In this document: one piece after another, positions 16,678 to 29,940 of the stretch
Numbering within the stretch: the stretch's first letter is position 1
Layout of the letters: every line of letters starts with the position of its first letter
NCBI RefSeq assembly: GCF_024868665.1
Contig: NC_079897.1
Coordinates: 5,330,316-5,394,315, forward strand
Length of the DNA: 64,000 nt
Reading direction: 5' to 3'
Source of the DNA: Triplophysa rosa
Lineage: Eukaryota > Chordata > Actinopteri > Cypriniformes > Nemacheilidae
Program-made: the position numbers and the translations under genes
Notes under the pieces: model-generated
What the model saw: the letters and a program-made list of their open reading frames with translations, nothing else
Told to the model about the DNA's origin: nothing
Databases searched by the model: none

Positions 16678-16849
16678 GCAAAGACACGTACAGACGCAAA
16701 CTCGTGGCAGGCGGTGCGAATCGGGCAGCGCGATTGCCGTGAACGCGCGTCAATATCATCTTATGCTGGGTTCACACCAAACGCGAACAATCGCGTTCTA
16801 CGCTCTCTTTTTTTTACTCGCACCGCCTGCTGCGAGTTCGCGTCTTTGC
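16678..16849. repeat. Imperfect inverted repeat (hairpin-forming)
   Basis: The left arm (GCAAAGACACG ... CAGGCGGTGCGA) pairs with the right arm (TCGCACCGCCTG ... GCGTCTTTGC). The loop includes 'tgctgggttcacaccaaacg', a phrase common in fish repeats, so this is probably a MITE relic. The rest of 16361-17360 shows no gene. Confidence 0.65.
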
Positions 16850-17364
16850 ATTGACTTTGTATGCATTTTACTCACGCAAAACGCTTAACTTTATGCCAGT
16901 GAAACGCGGCAATGAACGCATGCTTTATATGCGCTACCTGCACGTGTGTAAATACATTAGGACAATTTATATATAAAACAGTATACAATATTCGTTAATG
17001 TTCCTGTAGGAAGGAGCTTGTTCTGTTGACAGACAGAGGCTTCAATTCCGCGAGTAGGCTACAGTTTTCAAAGCCGTGTGCACGGATTGCGAAAGCGTGG
17101 GCACAGATTATGAATTCGTGGGTACAGATTTCAAAAACTGAGGGGATCTTGTTTTTTTTCTCCGAGGGGTGACCAGACGGGCTCTGTACTTATCTCATTT
17201 TGGGCACTTGTGCATGCTTTTCTTAAGCCCAAATGCTATGCAACAAAGTGTCTTGGGAAATATGATAGGGCTAGTTTTTGTGATGTATTGAAGAGTAATG
17301 TAATGTAATGTTCATCAGGACAATCAAACAAGATCCAAAAACGCATTTAGTGAGCTACATGTTT

Positions 17365-17370
17365 TTTATT
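17365..17370 (-). terminator. fli1b: Likely fli1b poly(A) signal
   Basis: TTTATT on the plus strand is AATAAA in the fli1b direction, about 440 bases after its stop codon. It is the nearest such hexamer I noticed; use is inferred. Confidence 0.4.
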
Positions 17371-17806
17371 GGTATGAAATACACAATGTTACATTTATGT
17401 GAGTAATGTTATTTGGTTAAAAAAGTCTGTACAAAGAAATTGCATACAATAGTCATATTACATGTGAACATTGGATATGAATTAATTAATTTTGGGGTTT
17501 TTGCAAAAGCCTTATATGTAACATGCAAGACATATTTACAATTTAGCTCTGAAGTACAGCTCTTTGGTATGAATATATACTGTACAAAAATGCCACTAGA
17601 TGGAGAATGCTACAAGAAATTTAAACTGACTACATCTCGCATTGGATATGAATCCCCCAAGTTTGGTGGATTTTTTTTACTAAAACCACCAAACACTTTT
17701 GAAGAAACCATCGATATTCTTTGGCAACCTCATAAACCCTAGAAACATGGCTATGAATGCCATACGCTCTGATTTAAGGCTTTGCGATCGCCAAGTCTTC
17801 CTCGGT

Positions 17807-20800
17807 TTAGTAATACGAGTTCAAATGAGCATGCGTGCTGGGATGCCGTGGCATGGGTGAGCTTGGATACATCACCCCTGTCGTAGAATTCCAATAGGTG
17901 CCGGAAGGCCCAAAGAAATTCCCTGAAGAAACGGGCATAGGGGTTGAATGAGTGCTCATGAAGTTCATTTTTGGCTGGTGACTGTGATAGGTCTGCACAT
18001 AGGGAACTTCTGCCTGGTATTTGAGCACGCCACCATCTGGAGTGTGGTTTTGGTGAGCTTGGGAAATGCCTTGGAAATCGAATTTGTATGCGTAGCGCTT
18101 TCCGTGCACCTTGGTCATGATGTTTTTGTCATAGTAGTAGCGAAGGGCACGACTGAGCTTGTCGTAGTTCATGTTAGGCTTGCTTTTCCTCTCCCCCCAG
18201 CGCTTGGCTACCTCATCTGGGTCGGTCATCTTGAATTCACCGTTGGTTCCCTCCCAGGTAATGATGGCAGCATTATTGCTGTCAGACAGAAGCTCCAGCA
18301 AGAACTGCCATAGCTGGATCTGACCAGAGCCTTCGTAACGAAAAAAGAAACTTTTAGCAGCAGATTAAATTTAATACATACTGCTGTGTATAAAGTGGAT
18401 AGAAACAGTTTGTTTTATCTCCAAATGTGACCTTTTTACTGTATGTTTATAGAAACGGAATGTGGGTCGGCCAGACACCTACCCACGGTCCTGTCAGTGC
18501 TGGTGATGGGCAGGTTGTAAGAATTTTGTTTGGACGATCGTTTCTTGGTGTTGAATGGTTTCGTTTCTGTGTGAAGAAGGTCGGGCAAACAGTCATGCTA
18601 ATTATGGTCTGATGTTTTTGGACATTTTGTCCTTGTGTCGTAAGCATGTTTGATTTTTACCGTTATGAATGGACTGAAATCAGAAATTCCTTAGGTTTCA
18701 GAAGTGCTCAGAAAGTTTACGTACTTTAAAAAGGCCACATTTGTTGCTTGTTTGTTGCTGATGAATGCAGTTTTATTAAAGTCATGGTTCACCATGAAAT
18801 AAAAATTCTGTCATCATTTATTCACCCTCATGTCGCTCAACCTTTTTATGAGTTTCTTTTATGGAACACAAAATAAGATATTGTGAGAAATGTCTCGGTG
18901 GTTTTGTGTCTATACAATGGAAGTTAAAAAGGGGATGGCGATGTCCGGATACCAACATTCTTCAAAACATCTTTTGTTTTGAGCAGAAGAAATAAAGTCA
19001 CACAGGTTTGGAATGACATGAGGGTAAGTAAATGATGAAAGATTTTTCATTTTTGTGTGAATTGTCGCTTTAAAATTCTTACCTGGATTTGCAAGGCGGC
19101 TGCTGATAGGGCCCAACGCTTGGTAGGGGTCTGCAAAAATATAAAATACCAGTTAGATGTTTCATGATGTGGAGTAACGGGACAGATAGTCGCATTGACT
19201 TGAGTATTGAATTAAAAGATGAAGATCAACCTTGCGCAGGTCTTGGTGGAGGCTCTGTAACTCTGGTATTGTGCTGATGTTCAATCGGAGAACCTGTAGT
19301 TTAAAAAAGGATTATTGTATATATGTATACATTAATCTATATATATTTCATATATCCATGTATAATGCAGTGTAATTGTGACTTTTTGCTTTGTGGAGTA
19401 TCTTTACCTTTTGGAACAGCTGGCAATGCACTTGAGGACCAACTGTTCCTTCTGCTGATCTCCTCAAAGGTGTTTTCTGTACCAGGGCAAAATAAGATAA
19501 GACTGGTTAACAAAGGGAGATTTTACAGGAAAGGATGCTTTAAAGAGCAGGGAGAAGGCCGTCGAAGAAGGAAGGAAGCCTTGCATTAAAGATCCCCAAG
19601 GAGTAACACAGGGCAGAACAAAGCCAAGACGCGAACAGTAAGAAGGCCTGAAGATGGCACACAATTCCTCAGGGTAAATGTCCTTTTGTTTCAACCGATT
19701 CTGTTTGCCACAGAATAGTCGATTGTGTCCTAACCTGAGGTCTACACCCCTTGCTTCCTGTCCTGATGCAGCTGTTTCCTGTCTGAAAGTGCAACAATTC
19801 GAAAGCCGTGCAACGGTTGAGCGCTGAGCATTACAGAAACGCCACAGTCCTTAAATGCACCTCTCCATGCCGAATGTAAGGCCACAGCAGTATTTTATTG
19901 TAGTATCTTGTGCATTTGGTGAGAAATTGTTTAAAGTTTTTGTTTAAATTGAATTTTGTATCCTGTTTAGGTCTGCCAAGCCACAGTGCTGTATGTACAC
20001 TGATTTTACCACAGGTTCTGCAGACACAATGCGGTGCAAAAGTGCGGAACAATGCAAAGTAAAATGATGGTTAACTGTGGTAAAATGACTGTAACGTACA
20101 ACATTTTGTGATTTTATAGCAATTTTGAAATAAAATTCACATAATTATGATTTGGCTGCTGATTGGTCAAAAGTTTTGCCATATTCATGATGCATTCAGG
20201 AAGGTGCGCAGAACCTATAGAAAACTGTTATTTATCTTCCATAGCAATGTTCTGTTTATATATCAAGCTTTTACTATTTGAGAAAATGTTCTTAAAGGGA
20301 TAGTTCACCCAAAAATGAACATTTTCATTATTTGCTCAGTTATTATGTCATTCCAAACCCGTATGACTTTCTTCTTCAGAACACAAAAGATACTTGGAAG
20401 AATGTTGATAACCAACAGTTGACCCCCATTGACTTCCATTGTTTGGACACAAAACCACCTAGACGATTCTCAAAATATCTTTTGTGTTTCACAGAAGAAA
20501 GAGTTCTATATATAGTAAGTTATGAACCACATGAGGGTGTATAAGTGACAAAATTTGTATTTATTTTATAAAGTGTCTCTTTAAAGAATTTTGTGGCAAG
20601 CCACTTAAGCCTTTCACTTGTAGTTTGACTTACCAGCTTTCACTTGTATTCTGGGTTGTGGTTGTGTATTGGTTGGGGTTGTGGGGTAGGAAAAGGTGGG
20701 GCTACCTGAGTAAAGAATAGAAAGAAAACAAACCGTTTATCTACGGTATATATAAATAGGCACATAACATTCCCCAATTGTTTCCAAACCGGTAACCTAC

Positions 20801-23800
20801 AATTACAAATTGAAATGATTAAAATTGCTTTATGAGTTCTCCCGATGCGTTCTCGAAAAATCTAACAATTAGTAATGGATTATTCATATGGATTACGGGC
20901 AAAGTCCCTTACTCTCCCGGAGGTAGTTTAGGTGGGAGAGCAGGATGTCTGTGTTGTAGGCGGAAGTGACACGCATCATGTCCTCTTTGGTCATTTTGCA
21001 GAGCGATTTTCCATCCAGTGTCTGGAAGAGGGACACGTCCACATCTGACAGCCCGTATTCCTTTATGGCCCAGTCCACCCATTGCCGTACATGGTCTTGT
21101 GTCCAAACCTCTGGGTCTGAAAGTGAAATGGAAGGAAGGCATAAATGAGTGCTTTGGAGTTCAAACTAGAGGTAAGAGAAAAGTAAATTCCCAAGCACTC
21201 TAAGGCTATCTGAACTACAGTAAATGTACTGTACTATTATAAGCTTCTCTCTCAAACCTGTCTTATTTACAGGCTCTATGACGTCATATCCGTGTATTAT
21301 GAGCACTGTAATTGTTTGGTCTGGGTGACACATAAGTATCCCCGCTCTACATGTCAAGCAGAACGTCTCCACCGTTCCGCCCCTTTTTAATGATGTCACG
21401 ACGACCTTCAAAATGGCTAAAAAAGCCTCCCTAAAGATCCCCAAACATCGTTATTGGCTTGTGAGTAAGAAGTGATTATCTCTTCAGGAATCTATGCAGT
21501 AGTCTGGTGATTTGGCTTTGACTACCGGGATCTTAGAAGAGCAGGAAGAAGGAAGTGCGTTGGCACACCAATGGGTATTTTTCGCTTTTACAATGTCCAG
21601 TTACCAAGCTGTGCTTTTTCCCACAAAGTACACGTAGTTCCTGAGTGACGCAAGGTGCTGTGGTTAGTGCATACTTACCACATATTTCTGTGAACATGGT
21701 ATCTTGACAGCCTCTACATGGGTTTAACCAACAGTTGACCAATTTCTAAAACTAGTCTTCTCTCCAGTGGTCAAATGCTTCCCGTTTTAACTTACGAAGC
21801 ATGAAATCAAACCCCTTATTACTTTCTTAATACATGTTCTTGGAGCCTGATGTACAAATGATGGAAAGCTGAAAAAATTCAACTCGCAAATAAATATTTA
21901 TAAACTTTGCGTACACACCATATGACTCCCCTATACTGTGCATATACACGTTTCTTTTTTAAAGTTTTTTCAGATTAACTTGCTTTGGCTCTGAAACAAC
22001 CTGTCTTCATGGCGGATCATGATTGAATCAACTGATCACTCTTTTATAAAGACTATTAAATCTTACCTGCCGGTACAATGACCCTCTTCTCCTCTGTGGT
22101 GGTGGTGCTGGGCGGCGTGGTGGACTGTGGGCTGCTCCGTGGTTCAGGGTACGAGGCCTGATAGGCCAGTTGCCCCCCATCGCTGTTGCTCATGTGTCGG
22201 GTCCTTCTCGTCACACTACAGTCCACCGGGGACTCACGACTGTCGTATGAGAAACGATGTCAGTATGCATGTTTGCGTTCTACATTACATTTGTTTATTT
22301 AGCAGATGCTTTTATCCAAAACTTTGGAGTTTTTAAAGTAACGGAGCATTTCAAATTTACATGCTAAATACATTACGATGTTAAAGTTTACACAAACATT
22401 TTTTATTCATGTTCACATACGTCCATTCATGCCATTTGAATGCATGTCATGTGATTGTCATAATGTGAATACTGTATCACAAAAGCCGGATTGATTTTCA
22501 GGGTATAAAGACTCAAATTTATGTCTTTACAGAAATCTATTAAATGATTTGATTTTCATAGCCGGTGGTCACTGTCTGCTATCATTGCATAAAAACATGC
22601 CTTTTCTCCTTTGGTATTCCAAGGAAGAAAGTAAATTATAACAACATTGTCTTTTTGTAATAAGCTAGTCCTTTACGCAGCGACAGCACAGAATCACAGA
22701 AGCTCAATTCTTACATAAGTATCTTATCATACGTGCCATATTTTGTCATTTACACGCATGTGTTGCAGCGTCTAGTTCTCCTCACCTGGTTCCGTTGACG
22801 TGTTCTGCTCTTTTTGCAGGGTTCTGTGTGGCCGATCCTGTCCAGTCCGGCTCGGTAGGTTCGGAGCTTTCTTCAGAGCCCTGTCTGAACACTGCAGGCG
22901 AGCCGATCTCTCCCTTCATATGCATGGCCTGAGGACCACTGAAGGGTGACTCGAATATGGACTGGTCTTCACTCACCACCGATAGGGCTTCCTGTGGAAG
23001 ACACGCTTTGATTGGTAAATGAAAAACACATAACCAAGTAATAAATACTAGTCGTATGAATGAATAAATCGTTAAGGACAGAACGTGGATGTTGAGAGTT
23101 CTTGCTTTGCTTCTATGACTATGCTGTGTCTTTCTAATCAGATTTTACAAATGTTCACTAACGTAAGTTTAGCAGAGCACATTATGTCTTGAAACTGAAA
23201 CACTTTCCGTTACCCGTTTATCGAAATGGTTTAGGGTGTTGAGTCAAATTAGTTGCGAGTCAGATTGGAAATGTTAGGGTTGGTGGATCTGGTTGTTTTG
23301 CTCGCAGACGTACTAGAAGCGTTGAGAAGAGAATAAGAGACTTCAAAGGCGAGTTTTAAACCTTCAAATGTATATCAGTGTTTATGTGTGAATAAATGTT
23401 TGTGTTAAAGATGAATTCAGAGAGCTTGTTTAAATGGCTTTGGTATTGTCTTTAAAGGAGAAATACGTCAGCGCTGAGCTTTTTCGGTGGCTTACAGGAA
23501 ATCTGGCCCCCATGTGCAGCGAAACCTTTTGGCATGGGGCATGAGATAGGAAACAGAGGAGTGGTAGAAATGTGGGTCATTTGAAGCTGAAAAACAAATT
23601 TGTTCTGAATGCAATGAGGTTGAGGGTCACCAAACAGGGTGGAGGTAGTCTTTCATTGCGGGGTCCATTCACCTGACATTCTAAAGCATTGCTGATGTGT
23701 TACAAGAAGGATTCATTAAATGCTTTCTAGTGGCATAATTTACACTACCTATAAAATCCTGTTTTCTTAGTGCACCTGAACTGAAACGAACCTTTTTTCA

Positions 23801-24776
23801 ACCCTCTTGTAATGGCATAATACCCGTTTCTCATCAGGCATGTTCTGTGAACAGACATATGCCATGAAATAATCCCGCCTTGGTAGAGAAGTGAAAGCAA
23901 ACTCATAACATGACCAAGCTCAGAGCTGGCGTGGCTTGTGCAAAACGATCGTCTGTATGAACCTGCAAACTGCAATGAACATCCTCTGCTAATAGTGCAG
24001 ATGAGTAAACTGGTGCTGCTTTGTGTGGCAAAGGTGAATAAGATTACAGTGCAGCACAAGTTGTGAAGCACTCGAAATACTTTGTGAAACATGTACACGT
24101 TCACAATTTGAAGACCTGATTATCATTTAATAATAAATGATCAATCACTCTGTTCTTTAAAGTACACTTGAACACGATCACCATAGTTTGTGACTATACA
24201 CCTGACAGCAGGTGACTGACAGGAGCTGCAGTTAAATTTATTTTTGCACCTATTGCACCTTTGAAACCACAATCACACACACATACACACTATTGCTATC
24301 TCCTCAAACGATAAACATAAACTACCGTAGCCACCAATGCCACAACTGACTTCCTGTTCAATGTGTTTCATATCAGACTCTGTTGCTGAGAAAGCAAGCA
24401 CAATATTTTAGCAAATACAAACTGTGCAAAATGTCAGGATCAAGGTCAGCAAGATTAAGGCACAGCTTGCATCAAAACAACAAGAGAAATATGCACGTAC
24501 GCAAACATGATAATCATGGCATTGTTGTGCTTTCCTTTGAGCCACTCACACATGTGACAGATGCATGAGGTGTTTCAGGTCAATTGCAACAGACGTCAAC
24601 TTATTTTGTCACGAGTGAACTTGCCACAGATACGTTCATTGGAGATTGTTTTGTTTTACAATCTTTGTGTTTTACAATGTTTCTTGTTGTGTTTTGGATA
24701 GAAACTAATCACACAAATCGCCCTCAAAGGGTGGATCTCAAGTGTGCTGTGATAATCTGTAAGATTTACTAGAGGA

Positions 24777-24813
<37 letters not shown>

Positions 24814-27800
24814 CGTGCGTGCGTGTGTGTTTGAGGTTAAAACCCAGCGTCTTCCCTCATTCCCTCCTCTATTTTCTGCACAGGTTAGAAACGGATGCCT
24901 GATGCAGGAAGCACCTTAGATTAGTGGTCAAACTTTAAAAATGCAGGCAGGTTATGAAACGCCAAAACTCAGATGTGCAGGTTCTTGCTTCATCACAGTG
25001 ATATGTGAAAATGACCTATGACCGCTGGTTTGTCAGGTTAAAGAAATGTTGGGGTGACAATCACTGTAAATTGCAGAGGTTGAAAGAGGAAAAGTATACT
25101 AATGCTTAGGGTTGTGTAGTAACTTAGCTAAAAGCTTTAGCTGTGTTTAGCCTGTATATGCATGCTCTGTCTGTAGTCTATTTAAAGAGAGAGTTAATCA
25201 AAAATAAAATTGTATTCACACTCATGTCGTTCAAGACCTGTGTGACTTGTAAAACACAAACAAACATATTTTGAGAAATGTCTTTTTAAATAGTTTTGTG
25301 TCCATACCATGGAAGTCAATGAGGGCTAATGTTTGATTGCCAACATTATTCAAAATATCATCTTTTGTGTTCTGCAGAAGAAAGAAAGTCATACAGGTTT
25401 GAAATAACATGACTAGGCCTATGCGTAAATGATGAAAGAAATGTCATTTCTGAGTAAACCATCCCTTTAATACCTTGAGATCATAATTATTATTCGTTCA
25501 TTTTTTTTGTTGTCATCGTGTAAAAATTAACAACTTGATTTTTACTTAGCCATAGTAGCTAATTTAACGGTAAACGCATTTAATTTATTCGACATGCAAA
25601 CCAGTTCAAAAACTTTGATTCAGAATTTAAAATTAATTCGTGATCGTTTGCAGTGCAGCTGCATCGAATAATGCAGCATATCTGATTGGCTGACAGTCTG
25701 CAGTCACTGCACTCAACCAAACCCAAAGACTAGCCTATTTTGATATTTCTCAACCGCAGCAGGAACTGAGAAAAAAATCGTTTGGATTTCGTTGTTTAAT
25801 TAATTACTTTGACTGACTGATCATTTTTTACTGCTTGTGTCAGTTTTATGTGCTTAATAAAAACAATAATTAAATAAAACAATTATATATAAGAAGATTA
25901 TTTAACATCAAAATATAAATACGCTTAATACATTTATCCTTTGTTTTTATGCACGAGAATTTAATTGCTTATAAATTCGAAGCGAAAACTTTCACGGTTG
26001 TTATGTTTGTCATGTTGAGTTTGCGAGAGTGAAAGAAAAGCAGAAGTTGACGTTGAGGCGTGCTGATTTTGCAAAGACACACGCAGCTGCGGGTTGAGCT
26101 GCAAAACACTTTTGTGGTTTCACAAGTTTTTAATCGGCAACATCAGTGTAGAAGTGGAGAGGGGCGCTTTTCTTAAGAGAGTCCGTTTTAAAACAGCGCA
26201 ACAAACGCGTGGGGCATCGGCACGTTCGGTTTTGCTTCGGTTTATTGTACGGCTAATTTAATAGAAATGTTGAACAATGTATTGGCATCGCACATCTATC
26301 GAATCAATTTTGTTTTGTCAGTCTTTGTTGCCTTTTTCGAATGGAGGGTGCGGAAGTGTGTGCGGAAAGTCTGAGGTTTGAGACAGGAAGCCTGCTGTGT
26401 TCTGATAACGACACCTGACAAGCGCCCAGCGCTCAGCAATAAATTATTCCTTATAGAACTAAATCAGGCATGGGAAGAAAACATACATAATGATAAAAAC
26501 AACGTTTGTAATAACTTTGCACTAGTTTGCCAAGGGTATAGGTTACAGATATCATTGCGTAAAGGCGCAGTGGCACAAAAATGTGACAAAACATCGCTTT
26601 CAATAGTAACATTCGAGTCATTCGTTAGATGGAAAAAATAATAAAATAAAAGTGGTTCAATTTATATTAGCAATATATTGGGCTGTAAGATATTATATTT
26701 AAGAAATTCATAAGCGCCTGTGGAATTAAGTGCTCTGTTGGTGAAGAGCATTTGAACAAACACAGCCACCATTACAGTACATATCAAAGAGAACGAAATA
26801 ATGACGACAATAAAAATAATACACAAACCAAAAACAATCAGCAAACGATAACCTACTGAAAATAAAAAAAACTCTTTGTAATATTGATGACACTACTACT
26901 GGAATGTGAAAACGACAGATAACGACTGAGATTGTAAAGGTTTTTTTTGCCCCAGTTATGCTCCTTTTATACAACTTTTACGAATATCATTTAATCACTT
27001 ATGGGATGTTTATGTGTAGGCCCATACTTGCTTAAGCATTGGTCTAAATGAATATCTATAACCTTCATTAGTGTTTTACTCTTGACAACCTAAGAAAGTT
27101 AAGACACAAATAGGCTAAAGCACTTTTAACATGCGTAATAATGTAAGCAGTTACTTTCCACAATTTTAAACTGCATGACATGTTAACAGTTAAACTATAT
27201 GCTAAGAAATTCAGCCTCTAGATATAAACAGAATTAGTTGTACTTGCAAAATGTCTTCTTAATTTCTTACGAAAATATACAAAGTGAAAATACCCGACGC
27301 AATATGATCCGTGATTTTTAAAGTCTCCGTAGTATTCCATGTTGTTGGCGCCATAAAGCCACCTGCTTCGAGAGCGCCCGCCATAATTGTGCCGTATTTG
27401 ATATTCGTATTTTGTTCTCCAGTTTGCAGTTGCTTCGTTCTTTCGATCGTAATTGTAAAAGAAATTAGCAATATGTGCCTCTCAGTCTTGGAAAGGACAT
27501 TAAATGTACCACTGCGCACACTAGAGCGTAACTGTTTCAAAAAAAATTAAAACAAATTTAATCACAAATTTGTTCATACCCTCTCACGCGCGCTCTGGCC
27601 ACCATTTCGTTTTTTACACGAGTCTAAAAGTTGTAGTGGTTTCTTGTGTTATTAAAGAGCCGACATTCAACCACGAACGGGAAGGAAGAGGAAATTTTGT
27701 ACGAGAAGGAAAGAGTGGGGACCTGCATTACCGCCTTGCCTCTCTCACCAGTAGTCGCACTAACCGTGTGGGTGGTTGCGCGCTCTCTACTCATTTTCAG

Positions 27801-27848
27801 AACAGACAATAAACCAGATCAAACGCCTACCTTAATAGTACAGTCCAT
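17807..27848 (-). CDS. fli1b: fli1b: FLI1-family ETS transcription factor (complete)
   Basis: FLI1 proteins bind GGAA sites and drive endothelial and blood gene expression in the nucleus. Nine exons, minus strand, in order: 27848-27831, 22991-22786, 22239-22067, 21116-20913, 20705-20634, 19476-19408, 19293-19231, 19130-19083 and 18330-17807. They sum to 1377 bases, 458 residues, against 452 in human FLI1. Exon 1 is only MDCTIK (MDGTIK in FLI1). Exon 2 starts [11 protein letters not shown]. Exon 3 has [10 protein letters not shown] and RVIVPADP. Exon 4 is the Pointed domain (about 133-200: [19 protein letters not shown]). Exon 8 is [17 protein letters not shown]. The last exon is the ETS domain (about 288-370), with [20 protein letters not shown] and [14 protein letters not shown], and ends HLNSYY. 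The exon 7 donor GTTGAT is weak. ZFIN may list this copy as fli1rs. It is divergent from etv2. Confidence 0.93.
18776..19073. mobile_element. TTAA-flanked MITE in the last fli1b intron
   Basis: Starts TTAAAGTCATGGTTCACC and ends GAATTGTCGCTTTAA. Inside are the family phrases 'ttctgtcatcatttattcac' and 'atgacatgagggtaagtaaa' as inverted halves. Its right end is only nine bases from the fli1b exon 8 boundary at 19083. Confidence 0.8.
20292..20584. mobile_element. TTAA-flanked MITE, second copy
   Basis: Begins TTAAAGGGATAGTTCACCCA and ends AAGTGTCTCTTTAA. Its halves are inverted copies with 'tattatgtcattccaaaccc' and 'gaaccacatgagggtgtat'. Lies in a fli1b intron, 50 bases from exon 5. Confidence 0.85.
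24779..24832. repeat. (GT)n microsatellite
   Basis: GT units with a central block of alternating GTGC units, inside fli1b intron 1. Confidence 0.95.
25182..25470. mobile_element. TTAA-flanked MITE, third copy
   Basis: Begins TTAAAGAGAGAGTTAATCA and ends GTAAACCATCCCTTTAA, with inner phrases 'cactcatgtcgttcaagacc' and 'tgcgtaaatgatgaaagaa'. Same family as 18776-19073 and 20292-20584. Confidence 0.8.
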
Positions 27849-28367
27849 TGCAGTTTTCTGTGGAGTTCATGAAGAAATACTATGGTAAACTCGAGCTACG
27901 TGAACTCAGGCACTTTGATAACCCAGCTGAAACGCATCGACGTGTGTGCACAGGCGCATTTAGTAATCGGCGCAAACCATTGCTGCAACTATTTTCGCTT
28001 ACACCATAACCGGATGGTAACGGTTTTTTTCATGCTGAGCTCTCCTTTCTAAAATTGGGAAGTGAAGTCACACAAAAGCATCTAGCGCTGTTCCTTATTG
28101 GTGAGATCTACTGCGTTAACTTCTCAGAACACTAATTTAACCAAAATCCCTGATAACAAATTACAAACAGTTGCACAGCATGAAACACTGATGTATTAAT
28201 AATTCGAAATAAATATGTTGTCTTTCTGCTTGCTTTGAGTTTAAAAATGAAACCTCAGTCATTTGGAAGATACGTCTAAAGTTAATACAAACGAACAAGA
28301 AAAGGCAGATACGGTTTCATGGTTGATAGGTGGATGGATGTTTTCCTCAAACACGTCGCAAGTAAAA

Positions 28368-28380
28368 ACCAACAGGAAAT
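28368..28380 (+). promoter_or_regulatory. FOX:ETS composite motif
   Basis: ACCAACAGGAAAT matches the consensus RYMAACAGGAARY at every position. This motif, bound jointly by Forkhead and ETS factors, marks many endothelial enhancers. It sits about 0.5 kb upstream of fli1b and 1.6 kb upstream of etv2. Chance matches in 64 kb are possible, so function is inferred from position. Confidence 0.55.
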
Positions 28381-29862
28381 CGCACCTTATACATTCTTAA
28401 AAATAAAAGGTGTTAAAAGGGTAGCGATGCACAGGAGAATCATTTTTGGTTCACTACAAAACTTCTCAGTCAAAGGTTTTTAAATAACTATTTTCTTAGC
28501 TTTACCTAGATAGTCTACTATACTTTTTCCACAAAAAAAAAACTTTTATGCAACAGAAATGTTTTGTGAATGTAAACGTTTCTTATGGAACCATACAGCC
28601 TGACAAAGAACATTTTAGAAACTTTTTTTTTTTTAAGTGCATGTTAGATAGGATCTCAAACCCCAAACTGGTGATATGAAACATCTCGTCGGGATTATCA
28701 CTCAATATATAATAAAAAATATAATAAGGTAAATATAAATAAAATAAATAAGTCAAATCAAAATAAATAAGGTAAATAAAGTAAAATGGAAAACACAATT
28801 GGAATACAAAAATATTCGCTGCGTAATGCACACAAACATAATGCACGCGTTTTGTACGCCCTCAAATAAAAGATAAATGAACATATTAAAGAATAATTAA
28901 TTTAAAAATCGATTTTATTCCAAAGTTCTGTGAAAATCATTCATGTGAGATTTTACGGTTCATTAATTTTTTTAGATTGGGATGAACCTGCTCTTCTAGT
29001 GTAAACACATCGTTTAGACACAAATGTTGAATTAGACGCATAGCAGGGGTGTGTGGAGGTGTCATGGGAATTTGACACTGATTGTATCCTCTTAGGTGTG
29101 CGGGTCGCTTCAATCACGACTCATGCCTTAGCACGATTTGGGAACTTACTTTTCCAGATGTACTTTTTCTGCGCCGGAGGAAAATGGCCTGAGGTGTTTG
29201 TTTATACAAGACCCTTGGGCTGGTCTTATCTGTCCAAAGCACTCACGCCGTGATTTCAGGCCTGCTCGACTCGGAATTTTACAGTCTATTGTTCTCATGA
29301 ATGGCTTTTAAAGATACGAACGCCTCATAAAGGCAAAGTTGTTGGTTCTGATTGATCTTATTTAATTAACTTTTTTTCAAGTTTTGAAAATATCTCCCCT
29401 CTGGTATAGCCTGCATAAAATATGCGAAAGGGTGATAGCAGGCCCTAACAAATAACTTTCAACTTGTGTCTTATTTATTTATCGATTGTGTATTTAATTT
29501 GTGAAAAATATTTATCTTCAGCATCGACACTGAATGTCAGTCTCGTGCACAATTAAACGTTCACCACAAGTTTAAAGTGTGGTGCACGTCACAATTGTCT
29601 ACCGTTTCTTATTTATAATAATTTCACAAAATATGGCCTGTCAAATGTATCATATCATTATTATTCGGATTAGCAGTGCACATTTGTTGCATTTTGCGTT
29701 CCCGTTTTTGTGTTCCCATTAAGTGTTTAAAACGCCAAAGGCCTATGGACCGTTTAATCCAAACATTGTTTATTTGTTTTAAACGTCTTGTAATCTTTAT
29801 TTCAACACAGACACCTTTTCTATGAATGAAAGGGTAACAAATCTGTGGTCGTGACTCCTGTC

Positions 29863-29870
29863 TGACGTCA
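29863..29870. promoter_or_regulatory. Palindromic CRE (TGACGTCA)
   Basis: A full CREB/ATF palindrome 71 bases upstream of the etv2 TATA-like box, next to GC-rich sequence. Confidence 0.5.
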
Positions 29871-29940
29871 CGAGGGAAACGCAGTCACGACGCATTCCAT
29901 CACAGGGCGCGCGGAGACACGCCCCATCGCGCACCGCCTC

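Larger units (their letters stand above)
23001..27830 (-). other. fli1b: fli1b intron 1 (4.8 kb)
   Basis: No exon is supportable here. It contains another copy of the TTAA MITE at 25182-25470, a (GT)n/(GC)n tract at 24779-24832, and otherwise unique AT-rich DNA. A long first intron in an endothelial ETS gene is a natural place for enhancers, but I cannot point to a specific one. Confidence 0.6.
27849..29940. promoter_or_regulatory. Shared upstream region of fli1b and etv2
   Basis: About 2.1 kb between the fli1b start codon (minus) and the etv2 TATA box (plus), with no exon. It must hold the fli1b 5' UTR and promoter and the etv2 upstream control DNA. It contains a perfect FOX:ETS composite site at 28368-28380 and a palindromic CRE at 29863-29870. 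No large transposon relic is seen here, unlike the flanks. Confidence 0.6.

Noticed and set aside
17948..18313. Plus-strand frame of 121 codons opposite the fli1b ETS exon
   Set aside because: Mirror of a strongly conserved ETS domain; no independent support.
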